Below are positions 1 to 5,164 of a stretch of DNA of 6,280 bases, one piece after another (the stretch's first letter is position 1; every line of letters begins with the position of its first letter). The notes below the pieces were generated by a model that saw only the letters and a list, made by a program, of their open reading frames with translations, did not search any database and was not told the DNA's origin. The position numbers were made by a program, and so were the translations under genes. The stretch is from Candidatus Heimdallarchaeota archaeon. Its GTDB lineage: Archaea; Asgardarchaeota; Heimdallarchaeia; Heimdallarchaeales; Heimdallarchaeaceae. Where the stretch lies: positions 1 to 6,280 of the forward strand of contig DAOVRE010000102.1 of NCBI GenBank assembly GCA_030628305.1, given 5' to 3'.

Positions 1-1502
1 GCCATCTCGGATCTTGCATAGTGTTTTGACATATTTATGCTGTGAATTGAGAAGGAAACCAATAGACCGAAAATCACAACATAAGCTATTATTGCCTCAT
101 CTCGACCAATCGTTTTTGTTAACCTTATTTTTCTTTTTGTAAGAGCAATTTTACCATGGGCACTTAAAGAGTAAGTATATAGTAAGCGGTCAATTGCCAT
201 TGCACTTAACAGAGATGCTGAGGGCGCTAGTAGTAGAACAAGTCTGATCATTGATCCTGAGAAGTAAATTGTTGTTACTCCATAAACAAGAATGAAAATA
301 TTAACATCGGTTGGTTTCTTTAAACAATAATATAGACCAAGGGGTATCAAGAATGTCATAATGTGGATATTGCTAAATAGTTCGGCCCAAGTCATTGGCT
401 GATGTTCACTTACTGAAGCGATAATTGGGATAGAATCTCTTCCTCCTGGGAAAATAACAGCCCAAAATTTATCTGCTATGTTAGAAAAAACACCTAAGGA
501 TAGAAAAACTGTCACTAATATGACGAGAAGGACTAGAGCCGTAACAGATCCAACGATAAGCATTTGCCTAAAAGTCTTCTCGTTTAAATTGTGTGATAGA
601 TTTTGAATTATCCCAACAATAACCAAGAAGCCTATCATCAAAATGGGTATCATGACTTCTATGTTGAAAAATTTATTCCTTAGAACTCTTGGCACCAAAA
701 AACCAATACTCAGAGCAGTAACAATTGTTATGCTATATGCTTTGATTAGTTTCCAAGTTAATTTTCTGGCCAATACTAAGAATAAAACAGCAAGTGGTAG
801 TAAATCCAAAATATATCTATATGCTCCCCAACTACCAATAAGGATTCCTAAACTGATGCCAGCTAGGAATGGGGCCACTGTCCCACCACGTTTGAATGCT
901 CTAATAAAGAAATACAACGTTAGAACCGTGAAAAGAATACCTATCGATTCATTATCATAGAACCCTGCCGTGCTTCTTGAAACAAAGGCCGGTGCAATTG
1001 ACATGAAAAATGCGGTAAAGATACCTGCTCTTGTGCTAACAGCTTCTTTCCCAAGATGGTAGGAGGCTATTACTGTAAGGAAACCATAAACAACTGGACT
1101 AATAAATGCAGCTTGAGTAATGGTTATACTAATTGAAAATATACTTACTAAACCATATATTATTACTGCACTTAGAGGAACTCCCCAATATAATTCAAAT
1201 CCAGTTTGGAAACCATAAGGATACCAAGAATCTGCTTTGAACCAGTGAATAAATTGTATAAAACCTTCGGTATTGATATATTCTGCGCTCACTAGTTGAA
1301 CATGTGGATCGAAAGCCTTAATCAAGGGATCAAATCCTTGAAATAAGCCAAATAGTCTAATAATTACACCAACGAATAAGATTAGAATCATGCTTATTCT
1401 GTTTAGAATTGTTTCTCTTTTTATTTCGTAATCTTCGAAGTGGTCTACGATTTTTTTCCAAAAACGACTCAGTAGTCCTGATAGTCCAGTGTCACTTGAC
1501 AT
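1..1502 (-). CDS. stt3: Oligosaccharyltransferase catalytic subunit STT3/AglB (partial, C-terminus outside window)
   Basis: STT3 moves a lipid-linked oligosaccharide onto asparagine in N-X-S/T sequons on the outer face of the membrane. The frame stays open for 500 codons from the ATG at 1500-1502 to the window edge. After a short cytoplasmic N-terminus comes a first membrane helix (about residues 36-54), then the first catalytic loop with FDPHVQ at 64-69 (metal-binding Asp65) and the family signature WFKADSWYPYG at 87-97. The second metal-binding motif is RSTAGFYDNE at 176-185 (Asp183, Glu185). Many hydrophobic helices follow, with the sequon-loop motif SVSEHQP at 363-369 and Arg420 in a conserved helix start (SMIRLVLLLAP). 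The WWDYG motif is not seen, and the visible protein stops roughly where the soluble C-terminal domain should begin, so the gene is cut by the window and is not visibly broken. SVSE is the eukaryotic form; archaeal AglB usually has TIXE. The start is supported by an AAGGTG ribosome site. Identity is very likely; aglB would be an equivalent name. Confidence 0.93.
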   Translation of the reverse strand, partial: MSSDTGLSGLLSRFWKKIVDHFEDYEIKRETILNRISMILILFVGVIIRLFGLFQGFDPLIKAFDPHVQLVSAEYINTEGFIQFIHWFKADSWYPYGFQTGFELYWGVPLSAVIIYGLVSIFSISITITQAAFISPVVYGFLTVIASYHLGKEAVSTRAGIFTAFFMSIAPAFVSRSTAGFYDNESIGILFTVLTLYFFIRAFKRGGTVAPFLAGISLGILIGSWGAYRYILDLLPLAVLFLVLARKLTWKLIKAYSITIVTALSIGFLVPRVLRNKFFNIEVMIPILMIGFLVIVGIIQNLSHNLNEKTFRQMLIVGSVTALVLLVILVTVFLSLGVFSNIADKFWAVIFPGGRDSIPIIASVSEHQPMTWAELFSNIHIMTFLIPLGLYYCLKKPTDVNIFILVYGVTTIYFSGSMIRLVLLLAPSASLLSAMAIDRLLYTYSLSAHGKIALTKRKIRLTKTIGRDEAIIAYVVIFGLLVSFSIHSINMSKHYARSEM

Positions 1503-1509
1503 TATATTT

Positions 1510-1515
1510 CACCTT
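1510..1515 (-). promoter_or_regulatory. Shine-Dalgarno site of stt3
   Basis: On the minus strand AAGGTG lies seven bases before the stt3 ATG. This is a good match to the anti-Shine-Dalgarno end of archaeal 16S rRNA. It supports the chosen start and implies a leadered mRNA, unlike most other genes in this window. Confidence 0.6.
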
Positions 1516-1568
1516 TAGCTGTTGATCAAACAAGCTAAGCTTTTATTTGAGGTTGAATTAAGAAAAGC

Positions 1569-1578
1569 GTTTAAAAAC
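1569..1578 (-). promoter_or_regulatory. Candidate TATA box of stt3
   Basis: GTTTTTAAAC on the minus strand resembles an archaeal TATA box. A start of transcription about 27 bases downstream would give a leader of about 45 nt ending in the AAGGTG ribosome site. A second A/T-rich stretch near 1540-1547 is an alternative that would give a leader of about 15 nt. Confidence 0.3.
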
Positions 1579-1620
1579 ATTACTTATTGCTAGACATTCA
1601 AATTAAGAGTTAAGGACTCG

Positions 1621-1645
1621 TTTTTAGGTTAAATTTCCCTAAAAA
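1621..1645. repeat. Perfect 8-bp inverted repeat in the stt3/Roadblock divergent promoter region
   Basis: TTTTTAGG (1621-1628) and CCTAAAAA (1638-1645) are exact reverse complements separated by 9 nt. The dyad lies 30-50 bp upstream of the candidate TATA box of the Roadblock gene, where an activator or shared regulator of both divergent genes could bind. It could also be chance in A/T-rich DNA. Confidence 0.35.
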
Positions 1646-1674
1646 GCACTTGTTATTAGAATATTATAGTAAAG

Positions 1675-1688
1675 TTAATTAATATATT
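1675..1688 (+). promoter_or_regulatory. Candidate TATA box of the Roadblock gene
   Basis: TTAATTAATATATT is a TATA-like stretch. Centred near 1683, it predicts a transcript start near 1709-1710, a few bases before the ATG at 1715 and downstream of the alternative TTG at 1700. This favours the ATG start and a near-leaderless mRNA. A weaker element, ATATTATAG, lies just upstream at 1661-1669 and would predict a start near 1691. Confidence 0.35.
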
Positions 1689-1714
1689 CTAGTCTTTAAT
1701 TGAATCAGAGAAAG

Positions 1715-2128
1715 ATGAGACTTGAAAGAAAAATCGCTTATGCTCTTGCTAAGGAATTAAAGGACATAACACAAGAAGCAAAACTTGAAGCTTTAGCTGT
1801 TTTAACTGCGACAGGAGACAGAATTGCATTTTATGCTGGTGATAAACAGGCAAACTCAACAGAATTATCAGCGATTGGAGCCGCTTTAGTTGCTGCAGCA
1901 AGGTTAGCTCTTGAGAGGCTTGCCTTTTCACCCATAAATGATGTCATGGTACGAGGCAAGAATGGTTTTCTAATTCTTAAATCAATAGGTGATTTTCACT
2001 TAGTTGGTGGAACAAGTGATATTGAAGAGTTCAAAAATGCTATAGCAGTTTTATCAAACCATGCACCTCAGATTGCAGATATTTTGTCTTATGTTCAAAT
2101 TGACGACGATGAAATTCCAACGGACTAA
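1715..2128 (+). CDS. Roadblock/LC7 domain protein
   Basis: This is a single-domain Roadblock/LC7 (longin-related) protein of 137 residues. The family forms dimers that commonly act as scaffolds or regulators for small Ras-like GTPases (MglB, Ragulator and dynein light-chain relatives). The pattern matches: an N-terminal helix, a beta hairpin at about 25-42 with the turn ATGDRI, a long alanine-rich helix (about 49-71), a second hairpin (INDVMVRGKNGFLILKSIG, 74-92), a short strand FHLVGG, and a C-terminal helix (102-125) followed by an acidic tail. It has no membrane segment or signal peptide, so it should be cytoplasmic. An in-frame TTG at 1700 would add five residues; ATG is preferred because the TATA-like element points to a start of transcription between the two. 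No Shine-Dalgarno site is seen. It is divergent from stt3 and convergent with DP1, and no GTPase partner is present in this window. The family call is fairly sure; the specific role is unknown. Confidence 0.85.
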   Translation: MRLERKIAYALAKELKDITQEAKLEALAVLTATGDRIAFYAGDKQANSTELSAIGAALVAAARLALERLAFSPINDVMVRGKNGFLILKSIGDFHLVGGTSDIEEFKNAIAVLSNHAPQIADILSYVQIDDDEIPTD

Positions 2129-2138
2129 AGAATAAAAG
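2127..2138 (-). terminator. Possible T-rich terminator of the DP1 gene
   Basis: Just past the DP1 stop the minus strand reads CTTTTATTCTTT, a T-rich stretch of the kind that ends archaeal transcripts. It overlaps the last codons of the convergent Roadblock gene. No hairpin accompanies it. Confidence 0.25.
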
Positions 2139-2147
2139 TGTACTAAA

Positions 2148-3719
2148 TTAATTGAATGTCTTAAAATCAACATTTGTTCGCTGCAAACTTTGAAGGTTTA
2201 CAATATATGTTGATCCAGTAGTGGGATTAATATTCATGCTTTTTTGATAAGATGTTTGGTATTGAAAGGTTCCAGAATTTATAATTATAACACCTTTGTA
2301 GGTTTCATCCCCTGTGATATGTGTATGACCAGCATGTAAAATGTCAGGTATATTTGTTATAACCAATTTGTCTTCAGCTTCAGGAGCAATTGGTGTTCTT
2401 TTACCATAAATTGGCACTAAATGTCTGTTTTTCAGCATCTCTACCATAGCTGGAATAGAAGTTTCGTGAGGGATAACTGGGATAGCAGAATTAATATCCA
2501 CTATTGAATTCCCATGTGTCATGAGAATTTCTACATTATGGGCTTTAACATAAGCTGGACTACCGAGCATGTATACATTGTCTAATTTATATAGTTCGGG
2601 GGCGAAGTCTTTAGAAATAGGTGTCTGAGGTTCAGCTGCTCTTGCTGCATCATGATTTCCAGGTATAATGATAATTTCCACATCATCTCTGATTTGTTCA
2701 AAATATTCAGTAGCAAGTAAATATTGAAGTTGTATGTTATCAATATCTAAATCGTTAGCTTGACCAGGATATATTCCAACACCTTCAACAACATCCCCTG
2801 CTACAAAAAGATATTTTACCTTCTTACCAACTTTATTGTATTTGTTTGATTCTAGATCACCATTTAGAAACTTTATCGCTCTAAGAAAGAGTTCTCCTGC
2901 GAATTTCTTTGACCCAACATGTATATCAGAAATGAATAAGGCAAGAACGTCTTCATATGAATGATTAGGTTTGTGATTGTATGGAATATCTGGCCAATAG
3001 ACATCTTTGATGAATAGTATTCGACCGTTCCAATCTCCTGTAAAGCATAGAATTGAGTCATCTAGAATAAACTCTGCTTTGTACAATAAATCAGGATTAG
3101 ATTGAAATATCATTCCTGTCACTTTTCCATTTTTATCCTCGAGTTCTAAACTGAAACTACCGCTCTTATTCTTTCGTTTACTATAAACAATTCCGATTAG
3201 TGATATCTTTTTATTTTCAGTATTTTCCTGAAGATCTTCTGTTGTAACTAAATTCCCAATATCTCTTCGACGTCTGAAGAATTGGCTTATAGAATCAAAA
3301 CGGTTGCCAAAATATTGTATAAAACCACCTGCAGATGCAGATAATGGTCTGATTTGTGGAGAAGAGATAATTTGTAAATCTGTTGCGGTTGTTTCCCTTC
3401 GGCTGGAAGAAACTGGTTTTTCAGACACAATTTTTTGTTTTTCCTCTTTTTCCTCATTGGTTTCTTCACTTTGAATATCTGATACGCTGGCTTCCTCTTT
3501 ACTTTCTGAGAAAGCGTTAATAGTAGAATTGGGATCATAATTTCCAGCAGAAATATCTTTGATATCCGTTATTGTAAGTATTGCTATTTCTGGATTTAAC
3601 TCAAGTATTTTATCAATAATCTCAGTAATATTAGGTGCAGAATTTAGCTCAGAAAAGGCTTCAGGTGTTAATTGATAGCCAGCTGCATATAGTTTCCGAA
3701 GTTGTTTTGAGGGGATCAT
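2148..3719 (-). CDS. polB: DNA polymerase D (family D, Pol II) small subunit DP1
   Basis: This is the small subunit of the archaeal replicative polymerase D, which pairs with large subunit DP2 and carries the Mre11-like 3'-5' proofreading nuclease. The 523 residues show an N-terminal helical domain (1-55), an acidic low-complexity linker (about 57-115), the conserved segment FIQYFGNRFDSISQFF (133-148), an OB fold (about 172-242) and a calcineurin-like phosphodiesterase domain. All metal-site motifs of that domain are intact: SDIHVG (264-269), GDVVEG (308-313), GNHD (354-357), HG (402-403) and HAGHTH (462-467), so it should be an active nuclease rather than a degenerate B-subunit. The C-terminal GTFQYQTSYQK segment (483-493) also fits the family. 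Length is normal. The ATG at 3717-3719 has no Shine-Dalgarno site, and TATA-like elements close upstream suggest a leaderless mRNA. DP2 is not in this window. The archaeal symbol polB is used for DP1 and must not be confused with family B polymerase. Confidence 0.95.
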   Translation of the reverse strand: MIPSKQLRKLYAAGYQLTPEAFSELNSAPNITEIIDKILELNPEIAILTITDIKDISAGNYDPNSTINAFSESKEEASVSDIQSEETNEEKEEKQKIVSEKPVSSSRRETTATDLQIISSPQIRPLSASAGGFIQYFGNRFDSISQFFRRRRDIGNLVTTEDLQENTENKKISLIGIVYSKRKNKSGSFSLELEDKNGKVTGMIFQSNPDLLYKAEFILDDSILCFTGDWNGRILFIKDVYWPDIPYNHKPNHSYEDVLALFISDIHVGSKKFAGELFLRAIKFLNGDLESNKYNKVGKKVKYLFVAGDVVEGVGIYPGQANDLDIDNIQLQYLLATEYFEQIRDDVEIIIIPGNHDAARAAEPQTPISKDFAPELYKLDNVYMLGSPAYVKAHNVEILMTHGNSIVDINSAIPVIPHETSIPAMVEMLKNRHLVPIYGKRTPIAPEAEDKLVITNIPDILHAGHTHITGDETYKGVIIINSGTFQYQTSYQKSMNINPTTGSTYIVNLQSLQRTNVDFKTFN

Positions 3720-3731
3720 TGATAAACATGA

Positions 3732-3758
3732 TTTGAGAGATATTTTGAGATTAAATAA
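3732..3758 (-). promoter_or_regulatory. Candidate DP1 promoter with a TCTCAAA direct repeat
   Basis: On the minus strand TTATTTAA (3758-3751) and AAAATATC (3747-3740) are TATA-like. Spacing of about 27 bases puts the transcript start 9 nt before the DP1 ATG for the first and right at the ATG for the second. TCTCAAA occurs twice (3750-3744 and 3738-3732) with a 12-nt period and overlaps this region, so it could be a regulator half-site pair or coincidence. Confidence 0.35.
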
Positions 3759-3792
3759 GTTTCGAATCGAATATTGAACCTTTAATCAAAAG

Positions 3793-3802
3793 CTTTAAGA
3801 AA
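3793..3802 (+). promoter_or_regulatory. Candidate TATA box of tRNA-Arg
   Basis: CTTTAAGAAA lies about 36 bases before the first base of the mature tRNA. A start about 27 bases downstream would give a 5' leader near 10 nt for RNase P to remove. It is divergent from the DP1 promoter, within the same 113-bp spacer. Confidence 0.4.
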
Positions 3803-3832
3803 AAAACCCTGAAGAAGAAGATAGAACAAATT

Positions 3833-3927
3833 GACCCCGTAGCTCAGTTGGATAGAGCACCAGCCTTCTAATCTTTATTAGTGAAGTAAGTTGGTGGTCG
3901 CGCGTTCGAATCGCGTCGGGGTCGCCA
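3833..3927 (+). tRNA. tRNA-Arg(UCU) with an 18-nt intron and encoded CCA
   Basis: A full cloverleaf can be folded. The acceptor stem pairs GACCCCG (3833-3839) with CGGGGTC (3917-3923), with discriminator G3924 and CCA encoded at 3925-3927. The D stem is GCTC/GAGC (3842-3845 and 3855-3858). The anticodon stem pairs CCAGC (3860-3864) with GTTGG (3890-3894), with one G-U. The T arm is GCGCG-TTCGAAT-CGCGT (3900-3916), with one G-U at its base. U33 is 3866 and the anticodon TCT is 3867-3869, so it reads AGA (and perhaps AGG) as arginine; AGA is common in the genes here. An intron at the canonical 37/38 position interrupts the loop (see separate entry). The mature tRNA is 77 nt including CCA. Confidence 0.96.
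3871..3888 (+). other. Archaeal tRNA intron (18 nt) with bulge-helix-bulge splice motif
   Basis: The intron lies after position 37 (A3870) and before position 38 (A3889). The central four-base-pair helix is perfect: CTTC (3865-3868, positions 32-35) with GAAG (3883-3886). The two three-base bulges are both TAA (3869-3871 and 3887-3889), and the tRNA splicing endonuclease would cut after the second base of each. The intron-side helix is weak (a T-T mismatch, then C3873-G3881 and T3874-A3880), so it is a relaxed form of the motif. Removing it restores a standard seven-base anticodon loop. Confidence 0.93.
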
Positions 3928-3933
3928 CCTTCA

Positions 3934-3939
3934 TTTTTT
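3934..3939 (+). terminator. T-run terminator of tRNA-Arg
   Basis: Six consecutive T residues lie seven bases after the CCA end. Archaeal RNA polymerase typically stops at such T-runs without a hairpin. Confidence 0.5.
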
Positions 3940-3990
3940 CAGTTCTACAATTCCTAATTCATCCTCAACACATAAAGGTATCTGATAAAA

Positions 3991-4001
3991 AATAATATAT
4001 A
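3991..4001 (+). promoter_or_regulatory. Candidate TATA box of Sec61-beta
   Basis: AATAATATATA is the clearest TATA-like stretch before the Sec61-beta gene. It predicts a transcript start near 4023-4024, after the alternative TTG at 4021 begins and about six bases before ATG 4030. This supports the ATG start and a near-leaderless mRNA. Confidence 0.45.
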
Positions 4002-4029
4002 CCACTGCTTCTAGCAACACTTGATTAGT

Positions 4030-4215
4030 ATGAGTAAATCTCAGAAGAAGAAAAAGAGGGACACTAGCCCAATGCCTGCAACTGGTGCTGGTTTGATGAG
4101 ATATTATGATGAGGATTTGCCTGGTGTTAAAATTGGTCCATGGTATATCGTAGCTCTTACCGTAATATTGATTATAGCGGTTATTCTGGGTAATATTTTC
4201 TACGTAGCCCCTTAA
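4030..4215 (+). CDS. Preprotein translocase subunit Sec61-beta (archaeal SecG)
   Basis: This small tail-anchored subunit of the Sec translocon associates with SecY (Sec61-alpha) and SecE (Sec61-gamma) in the membrane. The 61 residues show a lysine-rich cytoplasmic N-terminus (KKKKR at 6-10), the family signature MPATGAGLMRYYDED (15-29), a short GVKIGP linker (32-37) and a single membrane helix (about 38-58) ending just before the C-terminus. Length and layout are typical of archaeal and eukaryotic Sec61-beta. An in-frame TTG at 4021 would add three residues; ATG 4030 is preferred because of the TATA spacing and because the family starts this way. The gene follows the tRNA terminator and precedes the MazG gene by 28 nt, so the two may share a transcript. 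The SecY and SecE genes are not in the window. Confidence 0.93.
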   Translation: MSKSQKKKKRDTSPMPATGAGLMRYYDEDLPGVKIGPWYIVALTVILIIAVILGNIFYVAP

Positions 4216-4243
4216 AATAGAATTTTTAACAACTGCAAAGAGA

Positions 4244-4537
4244 GTGAGCAATATTCACGAATTTCAAGAACTTATGAAAGATCTTTATCTGGAAAAAGAT
4301 TCTAGGAGAGGAAAGGAGAAAACCATGCTTAAACTTATGGAAGAAGTTGGGGAACTTGCAGAAGCAATTCTTCTGGAGGACGAAGAGAAAGTATCAGAAG
4401 AAATGACCGATATTATAGCTTGGGTATTCAGTATTTCAAACTTATACAACATAAATCTCTCAAACGCTTTTAAAGAGAAGTATAATCAAGTGTGTCCAAA
4501 ATGTAATAAAAATCCGTGCATTTGTGATTCTATTTAA
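4244..4537 (+). CDS. MazG-like nucleotide pyrophosphohydrolase with C-terminal cysteine cluster
   Basis: Members of this all-alpha NTP pyrophosphohydrolase family split nucleoside triphosphates to monophosphate and pyrophosphate, often as house-cleaning of damaged or surplus dNTPs. The Mg-binding helices are intact: EVGE at 34-37 and EMTD at 53-56, giving the EXXE...EXXD pattern, with RRG at 21-23 and the IIAWVFSISNLYNINL core helix (57-72). The 97 residues end in C84-P-K-C87 and C92-I-C94, a likely metal-binding tail known from a small archaeal/bacterial subfamily. The start is GTG; the next in-frame ATG (4274-4276) would cut off the first helix, so GTG is chosen despite no clear Shine-Dalgarno site. 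It sits 28 nt after Sec61-beta on the same strand, and co-transcription is possible. Substrate preference cannot be read from the sequence. Confidence 0.88.
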   Translation: MSNIHEFQELMKDLYLEKDSRRGKEKTMLKLMEEVGELAEAILLEDEEKVSEEMTDIIAWVFSISNLYNINLSNAFKEKYNQVCPKCNKNPCICDSI

Positions 4538-4545
4538 TTTTGTTA

Positions 4546-4577
4546 AACAATTGTTATTACAAAAATAAGTTGTAATA
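4546..4577. repeat. Two overlapping dyad symmetries between the MazG and glutaredoxin-like genes
   Basis: AACAATTGTT (4546-4555) is a perfect 10-bp palindrome. It touches a perfect 8-bp inverted repeat, TATTACAA (4555-4562) and TTGTAATA (4570-4577), with a 7-nt spacer. They lie just after the MazG stop and 60-90 bp before the glutaredoxin-like gene, so they could be an operator, an mRNA 3'-end hairpin, or chance in A/T-rich DNA. Confidence 0.4.
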
Positions 4578-4606
4578 TGTCCATGTCATCCTAGCTAGTC
4601 TCAAAA

Positions 4607-4622
4607 TTTTTGTTGTTCTTTT
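4607..4622 (+). terminator. Possible T-rich terminator after the Sec61-beta/MazG unit
   Basis: A pyrimidine-rich stretch containing TTTTT and TTTT runs could end transcription coming from MazG. Its right end overlaps the candidate promoter of the next gene. Confidence 0.25.
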
Positions 4623-4625
4623 AAG
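4618..4625 (+). promoter_or_regulatory. Candidate TATA box of the glutaredoxin-like gene
   Basis: CTTTTAAG is TATA-like. The usual 27-base spacing puts the transcript start near 4648, which would make ATG 4650 a leaderless start and exclude ATG 4641. The alternative AAAATTTTT (about 4603-4611) would allow the upstream ATG. Confidence 0.3.
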
Positions 4626-4640
4626 CTATAAGTACAGAAA

Positions 4641-4880
4641 ATGTATGAAATGAAGGAAATCGTCTTGTATACTTCCGAAGAATGTCCTTACTGTAGCGTT
4701 GCTGAGAATATTCTCAAAACGGTTCTAGAAGAGTATGGTGGCTTGTTTCAGTATAGAAGCATAAAAGTCAATGGAGAGAGTAAACAAAAAATATCTTCAA
4801 TCCCAACTATTTTTGTAGGGAAAACAAAGATTGAAGGCCTTCCGGAGAGAGAACAGATTCATACCGCTTTATTCTCCTAA
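4641..4880 (+). CDS. Glutaredoxin-like / small thioredoxin-fold protein (CPYC)
   Basis: This is a 79-residue thioredoxin-fold protein, probably a cytoplasmic dithiol-disulfide oxidoreductase or a thiol carrier for another redox enzyme. The first strand EIVLYTS leads directly into the redox motif C15-P-Y-C18, followed by a helix (19-32). The cis-proline loop is SSIPTIFVG (52-60) with Pro55, then KIEGLPEREQI (63-73), matching the family's glycine turn and last helix. Both active-site cysteines are present. CPYC is the classic glutaredoxin motif, but archaeal mini-thioredoxins also use it, so the electron donor cannot be told from the sequence. A second ATG at 4650 (residue 4) gives the usual family start and fits the nearest TATA-like element; it is a serious alternative start. 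The gene converges on the zinc-knuckle gene with 44 nt between them. Confidence 0.87.
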   Translation: MYEMKEIVLYTSEECPYCSVAENILKTVLEEYGGLFQYRSIKVNGESKQKISSIPTIFVGKTKIEGLPEREQIHTALFS

Positions 4881-4924
4881 TAAGACTAAACTTAGAAAAA
4901 CAAGACGATAAGAACAAGCGTTTC

Positions 4925-5164
4925 TCACTTAGTTTCTTGAAAATATAATTCAAACTCTGTAATATCCTTTACAAGAGCACCCACAAGATCTCCTAAATCC
5001 AGCAATTGTCGAAGAAAATCATCATATGGAAGTGAATCATATGCTTTCAACCACAATTCATAACCATTTTGTAATTTAGTTTTTGCAAGTTTATGGTTAG
5101 AACAGAACTCACCAGAAGATTTGTCTGTTTTATCTTGACATATTTTGCACTTAGTATCATTCAT
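4925..5164 (-). CDS. Small zinc-knuckle protein of unknown function, translationally coupled to topoisomerase IA
   Basis: I do not recognise a named family. The 79-residue protein begins with a likely zinc site, C6-K-I-C9 and C21-S-N-H24, followed by a mostly helical, acidic part with YELWLKAYDSLPYDDFL (35-51) and a hydrophobic segment DLGDLVGALV (56-65). The aromatic-rich YELW...AYD region resembles small conserved archaeal proteins I recall only vaguely. It has no signal peptide and no membrane segment strong enough to call. Its ATG overlaps the topoisomerase stop as ATGA (5161-5164), and a strong AAGGAGG site lies nine bases upstream inside the topoisomerase gene, so it is almost certainly real, co-transcribed and translationally coupled. 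The placement suggests it works with the topoisomerase or in nucleic acid handling, but that is inference. Confidence 0.78.
   Translation of the reverse strand: MNDTKCKICQDKTDKSSGEFCSNHKLAKTKLQNGYELWLKAYDSLPYDDFLRQLLDLGDLVGALVKDITEFELYFQETK

Noticed and set aside
643..960. Open frame of 105 codons on the plus strand
   Set aside because: It lies wholly inside the antisense of stt3, whose frame carries all the family motifs. The plus-strand protein has no recognisable features.
1749..1931. Open frame of 60 codons on the minus strand
   Set aside because: It is antisense to the Roadblock gene and its leucine/glutamine-rich product is typical of a shadow frame.
2873..3538. Two minus-strand open frames (2873-3061 and 3287-3538) within DP1
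   Set aside because: Both are out-of-frame readings of the DP1 gene, which is intact across the region.
3931..4251. Minus-strand open frame of 106 codons opposite Sec61-beta
   Set aside because: It starts at the end of the tRNA terminator region and runs antisense to a clearly recognised Sec61-beta gene. No domain or ribosome site is seen.
4591..4598. CTAGCTAG palindrome
   Set aside because: It is only 8 bp long with no spacing relation to a promoter that I can defend, and is likely chance.
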